Shown here: positions 19,129-28,164 of the stretch, piece after piece
Layout of the letters: the number at the start of each line of letters is the position of its first letter
Position numbering within the stretch: position 1 is the stretch's first letter
Assembly (NCBI GenBank): GCA_031417395.1
Contig: JANOVM010000045.1
Location: forward strand, 8,036 to 72,035
Reading direction: 5' to 3'
Origin: JADKIH01 sp031417395
Lineage (GTDB): Bacteria; Bacteroidota; Bacteroidia; AKYH767-A; 2013-40CM-41-45
Length of the DNA: 64,000 bases
Translations under genes and position numbers: made by a program
The notes under the pieces: generated by a model
Told to the model about the DNA's origin: nothing
Database searches by the model: none
The model's input: the letters and a program-made list of their open reading frames with translations, nothing else

Positions 19129-19316
19129 AAGTGTTTGATTATAAGAAATGTAATGTAAATTTTTAAGTCAGAAACTACAAAAAAATATTTATTTCTCGAC
19201 TCTTACATCAAATCGGTTTATTATGCTTACTTTTATATTTGTCAAATTAATTCCCGCTTTTTTGAAAAGATTTTTTATGACATTGAAGGCATGCGGGACG
19301 TTTAAAAATAATTTAC

Positions 19317-22300
19317 TTGAAAAAAATTTTTTCTTTTACTATTAAAGTACTTGCATTTCAACTTTTAGTTTGTTGTATACAGAATAAAAATGTACTTGCT
19401 CTGGTTCCTGCTGCCAATAAAGTTGTAGTAGTAATTTTAGAAAATCATTCATACAATCAGGTAGTAGGCTCTTCGGCTGCTCCGTATATTAATAGTCTCA
19501 TTAATGACAGTAAAGCAGCATTATTTACACAGTCTTTTGGTTTAATTAATGCCAGCCAGCCAAACTACCTTCAGCTCTTTTCCGGATCTAATCAGGGAAG
19601 GTTAAGCAATAGCTTACCTCCTGTTCTGCCTTTTATAACTCCAAATCTTGGTGCCGAACTAATTGCTGCTTCTAAAACCTTTATTGGATATGCTGAAAGT
19701 CTTCCCTCAGTCGGATATACAGGCGTATCATCACCACCTTACGATCGTAAACATAATCCATGGGTTAACTGGCAGGGTGCCCCTACTAACGGAATAGCCT
19801 CCACCCTGAATCAACCGTTTACTTCCTTTCCGACAAATTATAATTTACTTCCTTCTGTTTCCTTTGTAGTTCCCAATGAACTCAATAATATGCACGACGG
19901 ATCAGATCCGGCAAGAATAACAAACTGCGATAACTGGCTGCAAACTAATCTTGACGGCTATATTCAATGGGCGAAATCGAATAACAGTGTACTTATTCTG
20001 ACTTTTGATGAAGATGATTACAAGTCACAACTTCATATATTAACTTTATTTATCGGAGAAAAGGTTCAACACGGCAATTATCCGAATGTAATTAATCATT
20101 ACAATATTCTGCGAACAATTGAAGACATGTTTAGTTTACCGCATGCAGGAGCTGCTGCTACTGCAGCAACAATTGATTATTGCTGGAAAACCTGTAATCA
20201 ACCCGCACTAATTACTGCAAGCGGGCCGCTTACTTTTTGCCAGGGCAATTCTGTTACGCTTACTGCATCAACCGGAGTTTCTTACTTATGGTCAAACGGT
20301 GCTACTACTCAGTCAATAGCAGCAACTGTACAAAGTAACTACACGGTCGCAATAACAGATGCTTTTATTTGCACTGCAACTTCAGCACCTGCAGAAGTTG
20401 TAGTAAATAGTTTTTCCCATCCTTTGCCTGTGTTTACCGAAACAATAGGAACAATCACCTCTGATACACCCATTAACACTTACGAAACATCCAATGGATT
20501 CGACAACGATCCCCTTACTTTTTCCGGAAACGGTGTAGTAAGTTCAACAAGTCCTTCTTCAGGATATTCAGGTGCCTCCGGTGGTGGGAATTTATTTATA
20601 TCTAATGTAACCGGGCAAAACGTTGTCATTTCAAACATTAATACAAGCGGACTGAGTAATCTGCAATTATCGTTCGGCATTTACAAAAATAATGCAAACA
20701 CTACCAGTTCTGACTTAATAGTGCAGGTAAGCACCGATGGGATTTCCTATACTCCACTTTCCTATGTAACCTTGCCTATAGGAGTTGCATTATGGAATTA
20801 TAGGACTGCAACAGGAACAATCCCTTCAACACCTAATCTCAGAATACAGTTTTTACAAACAAATTCTGCCACCCAATTCAGAATTGACGATATCACTTTA
20901 AAATATGCTATAACCGCACCTTCCATATCAGCAGGTGGAAGCACTTCATTTTGTCAGGGCAATACGGTGGCATTAAATGCAACAGCTGCAAGTTCATACA
21001 CCTGGTCGAATGGCCCAACCACACAAAATATTTCAGTCGGCACTACCGGAAATTATTACGTAACAGAGACTGCATCAAACGGATGTACTGCAACTTCAAA
21101 TACGATCTCAGTGAATGTAGGTGCAAGTGTTATACCGTCTGTTTCTATCAGCGCCAATACAGGCGTAACAATTTGCGCAGGAACGAATGTTACATTTACA
21201 GCTGTTCCAACTAATGGTGGCACAACACCTGTTTATCAATGGAAAAAGAACGGAACTAATGTGGGAACAAACAGTGCAACTTATAGTGACAATACACTTG
21301 CAACAGGGAATCAGATAACGTGTGTAATGACAAGCACTGCACCGTGTCCTTCTACTGCTAATACAACATCCAACATTCTTACCATGACAGTTAATTCCAA
21401 TGGCACGGCAAGTGTAAGTATATCTGCTAATCCGTCCGGAACTATTTGCGCAGGTACCAATGTTACCTTTACTGCTGTTCCCTTAAACCAGGGTACTTCA
21501 CCCGTTTACCAATGGAAAAAAAATGGATCCAATGTAGGAACAAATAGTACGACTTATTCAGATAATAGTCTTGTAACAGGCAATCAAATAACCTGCGTAT
21601 TAACAAGCAATGCAACCTGTGCGACAGGAAGTCCGGCTACATCGAATAGTATTACGATGACAGTGAATCCAAATGTTGCAGCAAGCGTTAGCATTTCTGC
21701 AAACCCTTCCGGCGCTGTTTGTTCAGGCACCAATGTTATTTTCACTGCTGCTCCGGTAAACCCGGGAACTACTCCTGTTTACCAATGGAAAAAAAATGGT
21801 GTCAATGTTGGAACGAACAGTACAACGTATTCTGATAATTCTCTTGCAACAAGCAATCAAATTACGTGCGTATTTACAAGCAATGCAACCTGTGCCACAG
21901 GAAGTCCGGCAACATCGAATAGCATTACGATGACTGTTAATCCAAATGTTGCCACTAGTGTTAGCATTTCTGCTAATCCTTCAGGTACTGTTTGCGCGGG
22001 TACTAATGTTATTTTCACTGCTGCTCCGGTAAATCCTGGCACTACTCCTGTTTACCAGTGGAAAAAAAACGGTGTAAATGTTGGGACTAACAGCGCTTCC
22101 TATTCAGACAATACACTTGCAACAAGCAATCAAATAACGTGCGTTATGACGAGTAATGCAACCTGTGCCACAGGAAGTCCGGCAACATCGAATAACATTA
22201 CAATGACAGTAAATCCAAATGCTGCAGCAAGTGTTAGTATTTCTGCTAATCCTTCCGGCGCTGTTTGCTCAGGTACGAATGTTACTTTCACTGCTGTTCC

Positions 22301-23354
22301 GGTAAACCCGGGTAGTACTCCTGTTTACCAATGGAAAAAAAATGGTTTAAATGTTGGCATAAACAGCACAACCTATTCAGATAATTCTCCTGCTCCTGAT
22401 TACCAAGTATCTTGTGTAATGAGTAGTAATGCAACATGTGTCACCGGCAGTCCTTCTACTACTAATAACATTTCAATGATTGTTAATTCCGCTCCGGTAA
22501 TTGCTAATTTCTCACCATTATCAGGAACTGCAGGAAGTACGGTAATCATTAATGGTTTTGGCTTTGTCAATAGCCCAACGGTACAATTTAATGGAGTAAC
22601 TTCCTCTATTATAGTAAATAGTACTACACAAATTTCAGCAACGGTTCCTGCAGGAGCCTCAACCGGAAACATAACTGTATCAACAACCTGCGGAACCGCT
22701 ACCGGCGCTACACCGTTCAACTTTATTGCTGCACCAACGGTAACCCTTTCATTAAAATTATTTATTCAAGGCTTTTACAGTGGAGGCGGATTAATGCGTA
22801 ACAATGCAAACGGCGGGTGTCTGTTTATTAATTCTATTTCTTCTAATTCTTCAGATGTAGATACTGTTTTTATTAGTGCAATGAATCCAACAACTTATGC
22901 TGAAGTAAACAGACAATACGGAATATTAAAAATTAATGGAAATGTAAGTGTAACATTTAATGCTTCAGTAATAACAGGTAACTCTTATTACATTCGTGTG
23001 CAACACAGAAGTGCCCTTGAAACCTGGAGTGCTGCTCCCGTAATTATGACAGCTTCGGCAAGTTACGATTTCACTACCTCTCAAAACAAAGCATATGGCA
23101 ACAATCAAATAGTAACTTCAGATCTAACAGGCTGGGCATTTTACAGTGGAGATATTTCTCATTTCCTGACAGGATTGGGTCACAAAGATGGCATAATTGA
23201 AGCACAGGATTATGGAGACATGGAAAATGCAGTATACTATACCCTCAGCGGATATAGTTTAGAAGATATTACAGGCGATGGACTTGTTGAATCAGAAGAT
23301 TATGCAATTATGGAAAACAATGTTTACGCTACTATTCAGGCATTACATCCTTAA
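19317..23354 (+). CDS. Secreted phosphoesterase with five Ig-like repeats, IPT/TIG domain and dockerin-like C-terminal module
   Basis: 1345 residues. The start is TTG at 19317-19319, chosen because it begins the signal peptide (MKKIFSFTIKVLAFQLL). Residues about 30-300 match the phosphoesterase/acid phosphatase family (PF04185 type): VVVVILENHSYNQVVG, FGLINASQPNYLQLFSG, PNELNNMHDG, ILTFDEDD. A lectin-like region and five tandem Ig-like repeats follow (SVSISANPSG..CAGTNV.F..YQWKKNG); repeats 2-5 start exactly 273 bases apart. Then comes an IPT/TIG domain (FSPLSGTAGSTVIINGFGF). The last 200 residues form a module shared with the GH5 protein at 57815, ending in EF-hand-like loops (DITGDGLVESEDY) and HP. 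No T9SS type-A or type-B tail is recognisable. Extracellular phosphomonoesterase or phospholipase activity is likely; substrate unknown. Confidence 0.8.
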   Translation: MKKIFSFTIKVLAFQLLVCCIQNKNVLALVPAANKVVVVILENHSYNQVVGSSAAPYINSLINDSKAALFTQSFGLINASQPNYLQLFSGSNQGRLSNSLPPVLPFITPNLGAELIAASKTFIGYAESLPSVGYTGVSSPPYDRKHNPWVNWQGAPTNGIASTLNQPFTSFPTNYNLLPSVSFVVPNELNNMHDGSDPARITNCDNWLQTNLDGYIQWAKSNNSVLILTFDEDDYKSQLHILTLFIGEKVQHGNYPNVINHYNILRTIEDMFSLPHAGAAATAATIDYCWKTCNQPALITASGPLTFCQGNSVTLTASTGVSYLWSNGATTQSIAATVQSNYTVAITDAFICTATSAPAEVVVNSFSHPLPVFTETIGTITSDTPINTYETSNGFDNDPLTFSGNGVVSSTSPSSGYSGASGGGNLFISNVTGQNVVISNINTSGLSNLQLSFGIYKNNANTTSSDLIVQVSTDGISYTPLSYVTLPIGVALWNYRTATGTIPSTPNLRIQFLQTNSATQFRIDDITLKYAITAPSISAGGSTSFCQGNTVALNATAASSYTWSNGPTTQNISVGTTGNYYVTETASNGCTATSNTISVNVGASVIPSVSISANTGVTICAGTNVTFTAVPTNGGTTPVYQWKKNGTNVGTNSATYSDNTLATGNQITCVMTSTAPCPSTANTTSNILTMTVNSNGTASVSISANPSGTICAGTNVTFTAVPLNQGTSPVYQWKKNGSNVGTNSTTYSDNSLVTGNQITCVLTSNATCATGSPATSNSITMTVNPNVAASVSISANPSGAVCSGTNVIFTAAPVNPGTTPVYQWKKNGVNVGTNSTTYSDNSLATSNQITCVFTSNATCATGSPATSNSITMTVNPNVATSVSISANPSGTVCAGTNVIFTAAPVNPGTTPVYQWKKNGVNVGTNSASYSDNTLATSNQITCVMTSNATCATGSPATSNNITMTVNPNAAASVSISANPSGAVCSGTNVTFTAVPVNPGSTPVYQWKKNGLNVGINSTTYSDNSPAPDYQVSCVMSSNATCVTGSPSTTNNISMIVNSAPVIANFSPLSGTAGSTVIINGFGFVNSPTVQFNGVTSSIIVNSTTQISATVPAGASTGNITVSTTCGTATGATPFNFIAAPTVTLSLKLFIQGFYSGGGLMRNNANGGCLFINSISSNSSDVDTVFISAMNPTTYAEVNRQYGILKINGNVSVTFNASVITGNSYYIRVQHRSALETWSAAPVIMTASASYDFTTSQNKAYGNNQIVTSDLTGWAFYSGDISHFLTGLGHKDGIIEAQDYGDMENAVYYTLSGYSLEDITGDGLVESEDYAIMENNVYATIQALHP
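21139..22485 (+). repeat. Five in-frame tandem repeats of about 273 bases (Ig-like domains)
   Basis: Copies begin near 21139, 21414, 21687, 21960 and 22233. The last four starts are exactly 273 bases (91 codons) apart. Copies 3 and 4 are nearly identical in long stretches, which points to recent duplication or homogenisation. Each encodes an Ig-like domain with two cysteines and the YQWKKNG core. Confidence 0.85.
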
Positions 23355-23412
23355 AATAATTTAATTGAATTAAAAATTTAAAACCCTGACTGATTCATCC
23401 TCTTAAGTTGAA

Positions 23413-25470
23413 TCAATAAATTACAAGTTTCTTATTCACCACCCTACCGGGAGTCAATATACGAACCGAATAAATTCCTTTAGAGAGACCGCCAATATCG
23501 ACTTGTAATGAAGATGGTATTGATGAACCCATAGTCGTATTTTTTACAATAACTCCGTTTATTGCTATTATATCAATCCTTGAAACTGGCACTCTTGATT
23601 TTACTGTTACAAACTGATTATCGCTCACGGGGTTTGGAAATACTTCAATTTCTTCTCTTACCGAATATAAATTATTAAGTCCTGTTTGTATAAAAGGACG
23701 ACTCCAGATACTGTTATAAGAAACTCCTACATAAACCGTAGTACCATCAAAAGCAAAAGCGTCTATAAATTTTCCGGTAAGCCCATCTGAAAATGGAAGC
23801 CACGTTGCACCCATATCGGATGAAATATATACACCATAACCGTATACACCGGCAAATAAAAAACCTGAAAAATATTTCAGAGCTGTTATTTGCTGAGAGG
23901 GAAGTCCGGGGCCTGCAGGAACCCAACTTGCTCCATGATCGCCGGTTAAGAATATTCCGCCGCCACTTGTTCCCACATAAACATTTGTTCCATCTGTCGT
24001 CAAGCATCTTATATCTAAATTGGCAAGACCATTATTTGCTGCTGTCCATGTACTTCCGTCATCTGCCGAAACGAAAATGCCGTTTGCGACTGTTCCTGCG
24101 TAAACATGTGTTCCCTCGGAAGCTAAACAGGAAATCATAGGGCTGCTTATCCCATTATTTGCAGCGGTCCATGAATTTCCACTGTCGCTGCTGACAAATA
24201 CACCGGCACCCAATGTTCCTGCGAAAAGATTATTAGCCCTTGATGTAAAAGTATATACATTGGAATTAGTTATACCGACTCCGGAAGGTATCCAGTTTTG
24301 TCCATTATCAATTGACCTAAAAACATTCGAAGAATTTGTACCTGAAAACAACATTGGGCCAAAAGCAAATAAACCCTGTTGGTCATACAAGGGAAAACCA
24401 TTGTTGGAATACTGCCAGCTGCTTCCTGAATTGACAGAAGTATACAACCCGGTTCTGGAAGTGGAAACCAATACATTTCCGTTGTGAAGGAGATTTGAAC
24501 AATAGGCTGATTTCATCCCATCCGAAGATTGTGTCCATGTCGCTCCATTATTCACCGTACTATAAACTCCTCCGTAATCTACACCGACAAAAAGTTTACT
24601 ACCCATTGAAAATAGACAGCGAGCCCTGGTATCGATGATTCCTGTGTTTACCTGCGTCCAGTTTGAACCCAGGTTATTTGTAGTATAAATACCGTATCCA
24701 TAAATTGCCGTGAAAACATCTGCACCGTGTATGATAATATCGTTATAATAATAACCTGCAGGAAGTCCGCTTCCTGTTGGGCTCCATGAGGATCCGTTGT
24801 TAGTAGTCTGAAAAATTCCATTGGCATCAACACCGGCAAAAATAGTAGAACCAGAAACTGCCAGGGATCGAACAACAGTTCCTGTAATGCCTGTATTGAC
24901 AGCTGACCAGTTTGCTCCATTGTTGTTTGAATAGAAAACGCCGCTATCGGTACAGGCAAAAAAATCACTTCCATTCGATAAGAGACAATACACAATGCTT
25001 GCATTTAATCCATTGCTTGATGCAGTCCATGTAGCGCCACTATCAGCAGAAGAAAATACGCCACCTCCGGAAGTCCCTGCATAAAGAGTATTACCGATAA
25101 ATAATAAATCCTTCACCTCATAACCGCCTCCCATTCCATTATTGGAAAATGTCCATGTTGCCCCGCTATCAGTAGAGTATGCAAAACCATTCCCTGTACC
25201 CGCGTAAATTTTAGATCCATCAGCAATAAGTGTATTAAAAATAAATATTAAATCACTGTACGACTGCTGCTGCCAGGAAGCGGCAGAATCAGTAGACCGA
25301 TATAAACCACCGCCAACAGTGCCTGCATAAAGGTATGTTCCATCGGATGCCAAAGAGTAAATGCCGCCGCCAAAAGGGCCTCCGGTCTGTTGCCATTGAC
25401 CTTGAACTGGAAACGAAAAGCTTAAGAAAAAAATAAGAGAGGTCAGGTAAAGAGTAATTTTTGCTTTCAT
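23413..25470 (-). CDS. Large secreted BNR/sortilin-like beta-propeller with T9SS tail
   Basis: 685 residues. Signal peptide at residues 1-25 (..FPVQG). At least a dozen repeats of about 45 residues carry STDSGATWTF / SADSGATWTA / TTNNGSSWSP turns and an LYAGTVGGGLY-type strand, indicating one or two propellers of the sialidase-BNR or sortilin type. The C-terminus (VFPNPVSDNQFVTV, IIAINGVIVKN, LSKGIYSVRILT) is a type-A T9SS sorting domain. It is transcribed toward the phosphoesterase gene. Enzymatic activity is not indicated; binding or scaffold function is likely. Confidence 0.83.
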   Translation of the reverse strand: MKAKITLYLTSLIFFLSFSFPVQGQWQQTGGPFGGGIYSLASDGTYLYAGTVGGGLYRSTDSAASWQQQSYSDLIFIFNTLIADGSKIYAGTGNGFAYSTDSGATWTFSNNGMGGGYEVKDLLFIGNTLYAGTSGGGVFSSADSGATWTASSNGLNASIVYCLLSNGSDFFACTDSGVFYSNNNGANWSAVNTGITGTVVRSLAVSGSTIFAGVDANGIFQTTNNGSSWSPTGSGLPAGYYYNDIIIHGADVFTAIYGYGIYTTNNLGSNWTQVNTGIIDTRARCLFSMGSKLFVGVDYGGVYSTVNNGATWTQSSDGMKSAYCSNLLHNGNVLVSTSRTGLYTSVNSGSSWQYSNNGFPLYDQQGLFAFGPMLFSGTNSSNVFRSIDNGQNWIPSGVGITNSNVYTFTSRANNLFAGTLGAGVFVSSDSGNSWTAANNGISSPMISCLASEGTHVYAGTVANGIFVSADDGSTWTAANNGLANLDIRCLTTDGTNVYVGTSGGGIFLTGDHGASWVPAGPGLPSQQITALKYFSGFLFAGVYGYGVYISSDMGATWLPFSDGLTGKFIDAFAFDGTTVYVGVSYNSIWSRPFIQTGLNNLYSVREEIEVFPNPVSDNQFVTVKSRVPVSRIDIIAINGVIVKNTTMGSSIPSSLQVDIGGLSKGIYSVRILTPGRVVNKKLVIY

Positions 25471-25623
25471 GATAAAGGCTTTAATAATCGTTTTGAGTAG
25501 TCTAAAAGTAAAAAATATTTTTTACGTCAGCTAACTTATAAATAAACTTCTACAACCCTCTAAAATTGAAAAATAAAAATTGCAGGATATTTTCTTGATG
25601 AAATTTGCAGGATTAACATATGA

Positions 25624-25639
25624 TTCGTATTTTTACGAA
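25624..25639. promoter_or_regulatory. Probable ArsR operator, copy 1
   Basis: Perfect inverted repeat TTCGTA-TTTT-TACGAA, ten bases upstream of the arsR ATG at 25649. The identical half-sites recur before arsC. An arsR-type repressor is encoded immediately downstream, so this is the obvious autoregulatory site. Confidence 0.8.
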
Positions 25640-25648
25640 CAATACGTA

Positions 25649-25960
25649 ATGCGAATAATGGCAGCAGTCAACGAAAAGTACACGAATACACAGGAACTAA
25701 TTGCCAAATTTGGCAATGCACTTGCTAATCCTGTGAGAGTATCAATCTTACAATTATTATCCAAACAAAGCTGCTGTTATCATGGCGATATGGCCGAAGA
25801 AATTCCTGTTGCCAATAGTACACTATCGCAGCATTTAAAAGTATTAAAGGAAGCAGGTTTGATACAGGGAGAAATAATGACGCCTAAAATAAAATATTGT
25901 ATTAACCGGGAAAACTGGAATCTTGCAAAAGGATTGTTAATAGGATTTTTTGATAAATAA
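25649..25960 (+). CDS. arsR: ArsR/SmtB-family metalloregulator
   Basis: 103 residues as annotated. The frame extends back to a TTG at 25580, but I chose ATG at 25649 because the operator lies between the two. The winged helix is clear: LANPVRVSILQLL (helix 2/3), ANSTLSQHLKVLKEAGLI (recognition helix), then a wing and INRENW. The putative arsenite-sensing site is SCCYHGD at the start of the DNA-binding region, differing from the classic ELCVCDL of enterobacterial ArsR but similar in placement. It is first in an arsR-arsC-rhodanese-acr3 operon. It should release its operators on binding As(III) or Sb(III). Confidence 0.88.
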   Translation: MRIMAAVNEKYTNTQELIAKFGNALANPVRVSILQLLSKQSCCYHGDMAEEIPVANSTLSQHLKVLKEAGLIQGEIMTPKIKYCINRENWNLAKGLLIGFFDK

Positions 25961-25992
25961 AATTTTGTTACCATAAATACTTTTCAAACCTC

Positions 25993-26008
25993 TTCGTATA
26001 TGTACGAA
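25993..26008. promoter_or_regulatory. Probable ArsR operator, copy 2
   Basis: Inverted repeat TTCGTA-TATG-TACGAA between arsR and arsC, 22 bases before the arsC start. The half-sites and spacing are identical to the copy upstream of arsR; only the four-base centre differs. Confidence 0.8.
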
Positions 26009-26030
26009 TAAATTATATAGAGAAAAAGGC

Positions 26031-26459
26031 ATGAAACCTAAAATACTTGTTCTATGTACCGGCAACAGCTGCAGAAGCCAGATTGCAGAAGGATATTTAA
26101 GATACTTCGCAAAAGAAAACGCTGATGTTTACAGTGCCGGAATTGAAACGCATGGAGTAAACCCGAAAGCCATTGAAACAATGAAGGAAGAGGGTATTGA
26201 TATTTCCAATCATACCTCAAATAATATAGACGAATACAAGCATATTGACTTTGATTTTGTAATAACAGTCTGCGATAATGCAAAAGAAAGGTGCCCGTAT
26301 TTTCCAACCAATGCAATAAAATTTCATCAAAATTTTCCTGACCCGGCTAAAGCAACCGGTAAAGATGAAGAAATAAAAAATAAATTCCGCCAGGTAAGGA
26401 ATATGATTAAAGATTACTGCAAAGAATTTATTACACGAAACATAAAACCTAACAATTAA
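26031..26459 (+). CDS. arsC: Arsenate reductase, thioredoxin-coupled (LMW-phosphatase fold)
   Basis: 142 residues. Reduces arsenate to arsenite using thioredoxin. The P-loop C9-TGNSC-R15 carries the nucleophilic Cys9. Cys81 and Cys88 in VCDNAKERCPYF form the redox relay, and Asp104 in FPDPA is the general acid. All three cysteines of the S. aureus/B. subtilis type are therefore present. It sits directly after the second ArsR operator and 13 bases before the rhodanese gene. The product arsenite would leave through the Acr3 pump encoded downstream. Confidence 0.95.
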   Translation: MKPKILVLCTGNSCRSQIAEGYLRYFAKENADVYSAGIETHGVNPKAIETMKEEGIDISNHTSNNIDEYKHIDFDFVITVCDNAKERCPYFPTNAIKFHQNFPDPAKATGKDEEIKNKFRQVRNMIKDYCKEFITRNIKPNN

Positions 26460-26472
26460 CTCAATTAAAAAA

Positions 26473-26889
26473 ATGAAAAATTCTATCGCTTCAATCCTAG
26501 CTTTTGCATGTATTTTCCTTTATTCTTGTAACACTAATTCAACACAAAAAAAACCAAAAAGCATAAAAGAAAATATTACAGTAGCCGAAGCATATAAACT
26601 TCTGCAGGACGATGCTCTGCTTATCGATGTTCGTGAGCCCGAAGAATTGGGTGAAGAATCATACGATGTTAGAAATGTAAAAAATATTCCATTAGGCGAT
26701 CTTGGACTGAATTTAACAGAAATACCGGAAGACAAACACGTAATTCTCGCTTGTCAGAAAGGCGGCAGAAGTCAAGAAGCTTTTGATATTTTAAAAACAA
26801 AAGGCTTTACCAATATTTCTAATATGGAAGGTGGAATGAATGCCTGGAAAGAAGCCGGTTTGCCGACTAAAACAGGATACCAGCATTAA
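26473..26889 (+). CDS. Rhodanese-like lipoprotein
   Basis: 138 residues. The lipobox FLYSC gives a lipidated Cys19, so the protein is tethered in the periplasm or outer membrane. A single rhodanese domain spans residues 32-135: LLIDVREPEELG, VKNIPLGDL, and the active-site loop C94-QKGGRS, then GFTNISNMEGGMNAWKEAG. It could move sulfane sulfur or act as a thiol oxidoreductase. Location between arsC and acr3 implies arsenic induction, and rhodanese genes do occur in ars operons. Its biochemical role there is unclear. Confidence 0.87.
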   Translation: MKNSIASILAFACIFLYSCNTNSTQKKPKSIKENITVAEAYKLLQDDALLIDVREPEELGEESYDVRNVKNIPLGDLGLNLTEIPEDKHVILACQKGGRSQEAFDILKTKGFTNISNMEGGMNAWKEAGLPTKTGYQH

Positions 26890-26944
26890 TATTTTATCCT
26901 TTAAGTTCATGAGATTTAATTTTAAAAATTAAGCTGCGAAATAA

Positions 26945-28021
26945 ATGACAAACAACGATTGTGCTCCTGCATTGGAAAGAAAAAAATTAAATTTCCTTGA
27001 TCGATTCCTAACGCTTTGGATATTTTTGGCAATGGCTATTGGAGTATTCATAGGTTATTTGTTTCCCTCCTCTTCTACTTTCATTAATTCGCTTTCAAGT
27101 GGTACAACAAATATACCTCTTGCCATTGGATTAATATTAATGATGTATCCCCCTCTTGCTAAAGTGCAATACGAAAACATGGGCGAAGTATTTCGCGATA
27201 CGAAGGTTTTAGGTGTATCGCTATTGCTCAATTGGATTATCGGACCTATAGTAATGTTTGCCTTAGCAATAATTTTTCTTCAAGGTTATCCCGAATACAT
27301 GGTTGGTCTAATTCTCATAGGACTGGCACGCTGCATTGCCATGGTTGTTGTGTGGAATGAATTGGCTGAAGGAAATAGAGAATATGCTGCAGGGTTGATT
27401 GCTTTGAACAGTATTTTTCAAGTACTGTTATATAGTGTTTATGCTTACATTTTTATTACCGTTCTGCCTCCTCTGTTTGGCATAAAAGGACTGGAAGTAA
27501 ATGTTACGATTTCTGAAATTGCAAAAAGTGTTGGAATATATCTGGGAATTCCATTTGCCGCAGGATTAATAAGCCGTTATGCTCTCATTAAAATGAAGGG
27601 ACTCGACTGGTTTCAAAACAAGTTCATTCCCTTCATCTCTCCCATAACGCTCATTGCATTACTTTTTACCATTATAGTAATGTTTAGTTTAAAAGGTGAG
27701 TTAATTGTTCAGATCCCTATGGATGTAATTCGCATCGCTATTCCATTAGTAATTTATTTTGTCATTATGTTCCTGGTAAGCTTTTTTGCGGGACAAAAAA
27801 TGGGAGCCGACTATTCAAAAAGTGCTTCAATTGCTTTCACAGCAGCAGGCAACAACTTTGAATTAGCTATCGCTGTTGCCATTGGGGTATTCGGCATTAA
27901 TAGCGGACAGGCTTTTGTAGGAGTTATTGGTCCGTTGGTAGAAGTACCGGCGTTAATTGCTTTGGTAAATGTTGCTTTCCGGATTCGAAAGAAGTATTAT
28001 TTGAAAAGTGCTTTGTCTTAG
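26945..28021 (+). CDS. acr3: Arsenite efflux permease Acr3
   Basis: 358 residues with ten predicted membrane helices. Family signatures are FLDRFLTLWIFLAMAIGVF, LMMYPPLAKV, and GLARCIAMVVVWNELA with the conserved functional cysteine, plus AAGNNFELAIAVAIGVFGI near the C-terminus. It extrudes As(III), driven by the proton gradient, completing the arsR-arsC-rhodanese operon. It ends just before a strong hairpin. A decayed copy of its 3' end lies about 1.1 kb downstream. Confidence 0.95.
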   Translation: MTNNDCAPALERKKLNFLDRFLTLWIFLAMAIGVFIGYLFPSSSTFINSLSSGTTNIPLAIGLILMMYPPLAKVQYENMGEVFRDTKVLGVSLLLNWIIGPIVMFALAIIFLQGYPEYMVGLILIGLARCIAMVVVWNELAEGNREYAAGLIALNSIFQVLLYSVYAYIFITVLPPLFGIKGLEVNVTISEIAKSVGIYLGIPFAAGLISRYALIKMKGLDWFQNKFIPFISPITLIALLFTIIVMFSLKGELIVQIPMDVIRIAIPLVIYFVIMFLVSFFAGQKMGADYSKSASIAFTAAGNNFELAIAVAIGVFGINSGQAFVGVIGPLVEVPALIALVNVAFRIRKKYYLKSALS

Positions 28022-28086
28022 CAATTCAAAAATAAAGTGATCCATAGATATTAAATCAAAAACTTTTATGTAATAAGTAATGATTT

Positions 28087-28130
28087 GACAAACCCACTTG
28101 TGTTTTAATTAAAACTCAAGTGGGTTTGTC
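28087..28130. terminator. Strong hairpin between convergent genes (bidirectional terminator)
   Basis: A perfect 14-base stem (GACAAACCCACTTG / CAAGTGGGTTTGTC) encloses a further self-complementary centre (GTTTTAATTAAAAC). It lies between the acr3 stop and the 3' end of the minus-strand lipoprotein gene. There is no long T-run on either side. Confidence 0.65.
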
Positions 28131-28164
28131 AATAAAAATGCATCACCGGGAATAAATAAATTTT

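Noticed and set aside
25580..25648. N-terminal extension of arsR from a TTG start
   Set aside because: The extension would contain the operator palindrome, and the encoded residues do not resemble ArsR proteins. The ATG at 25649 gives a normal length.
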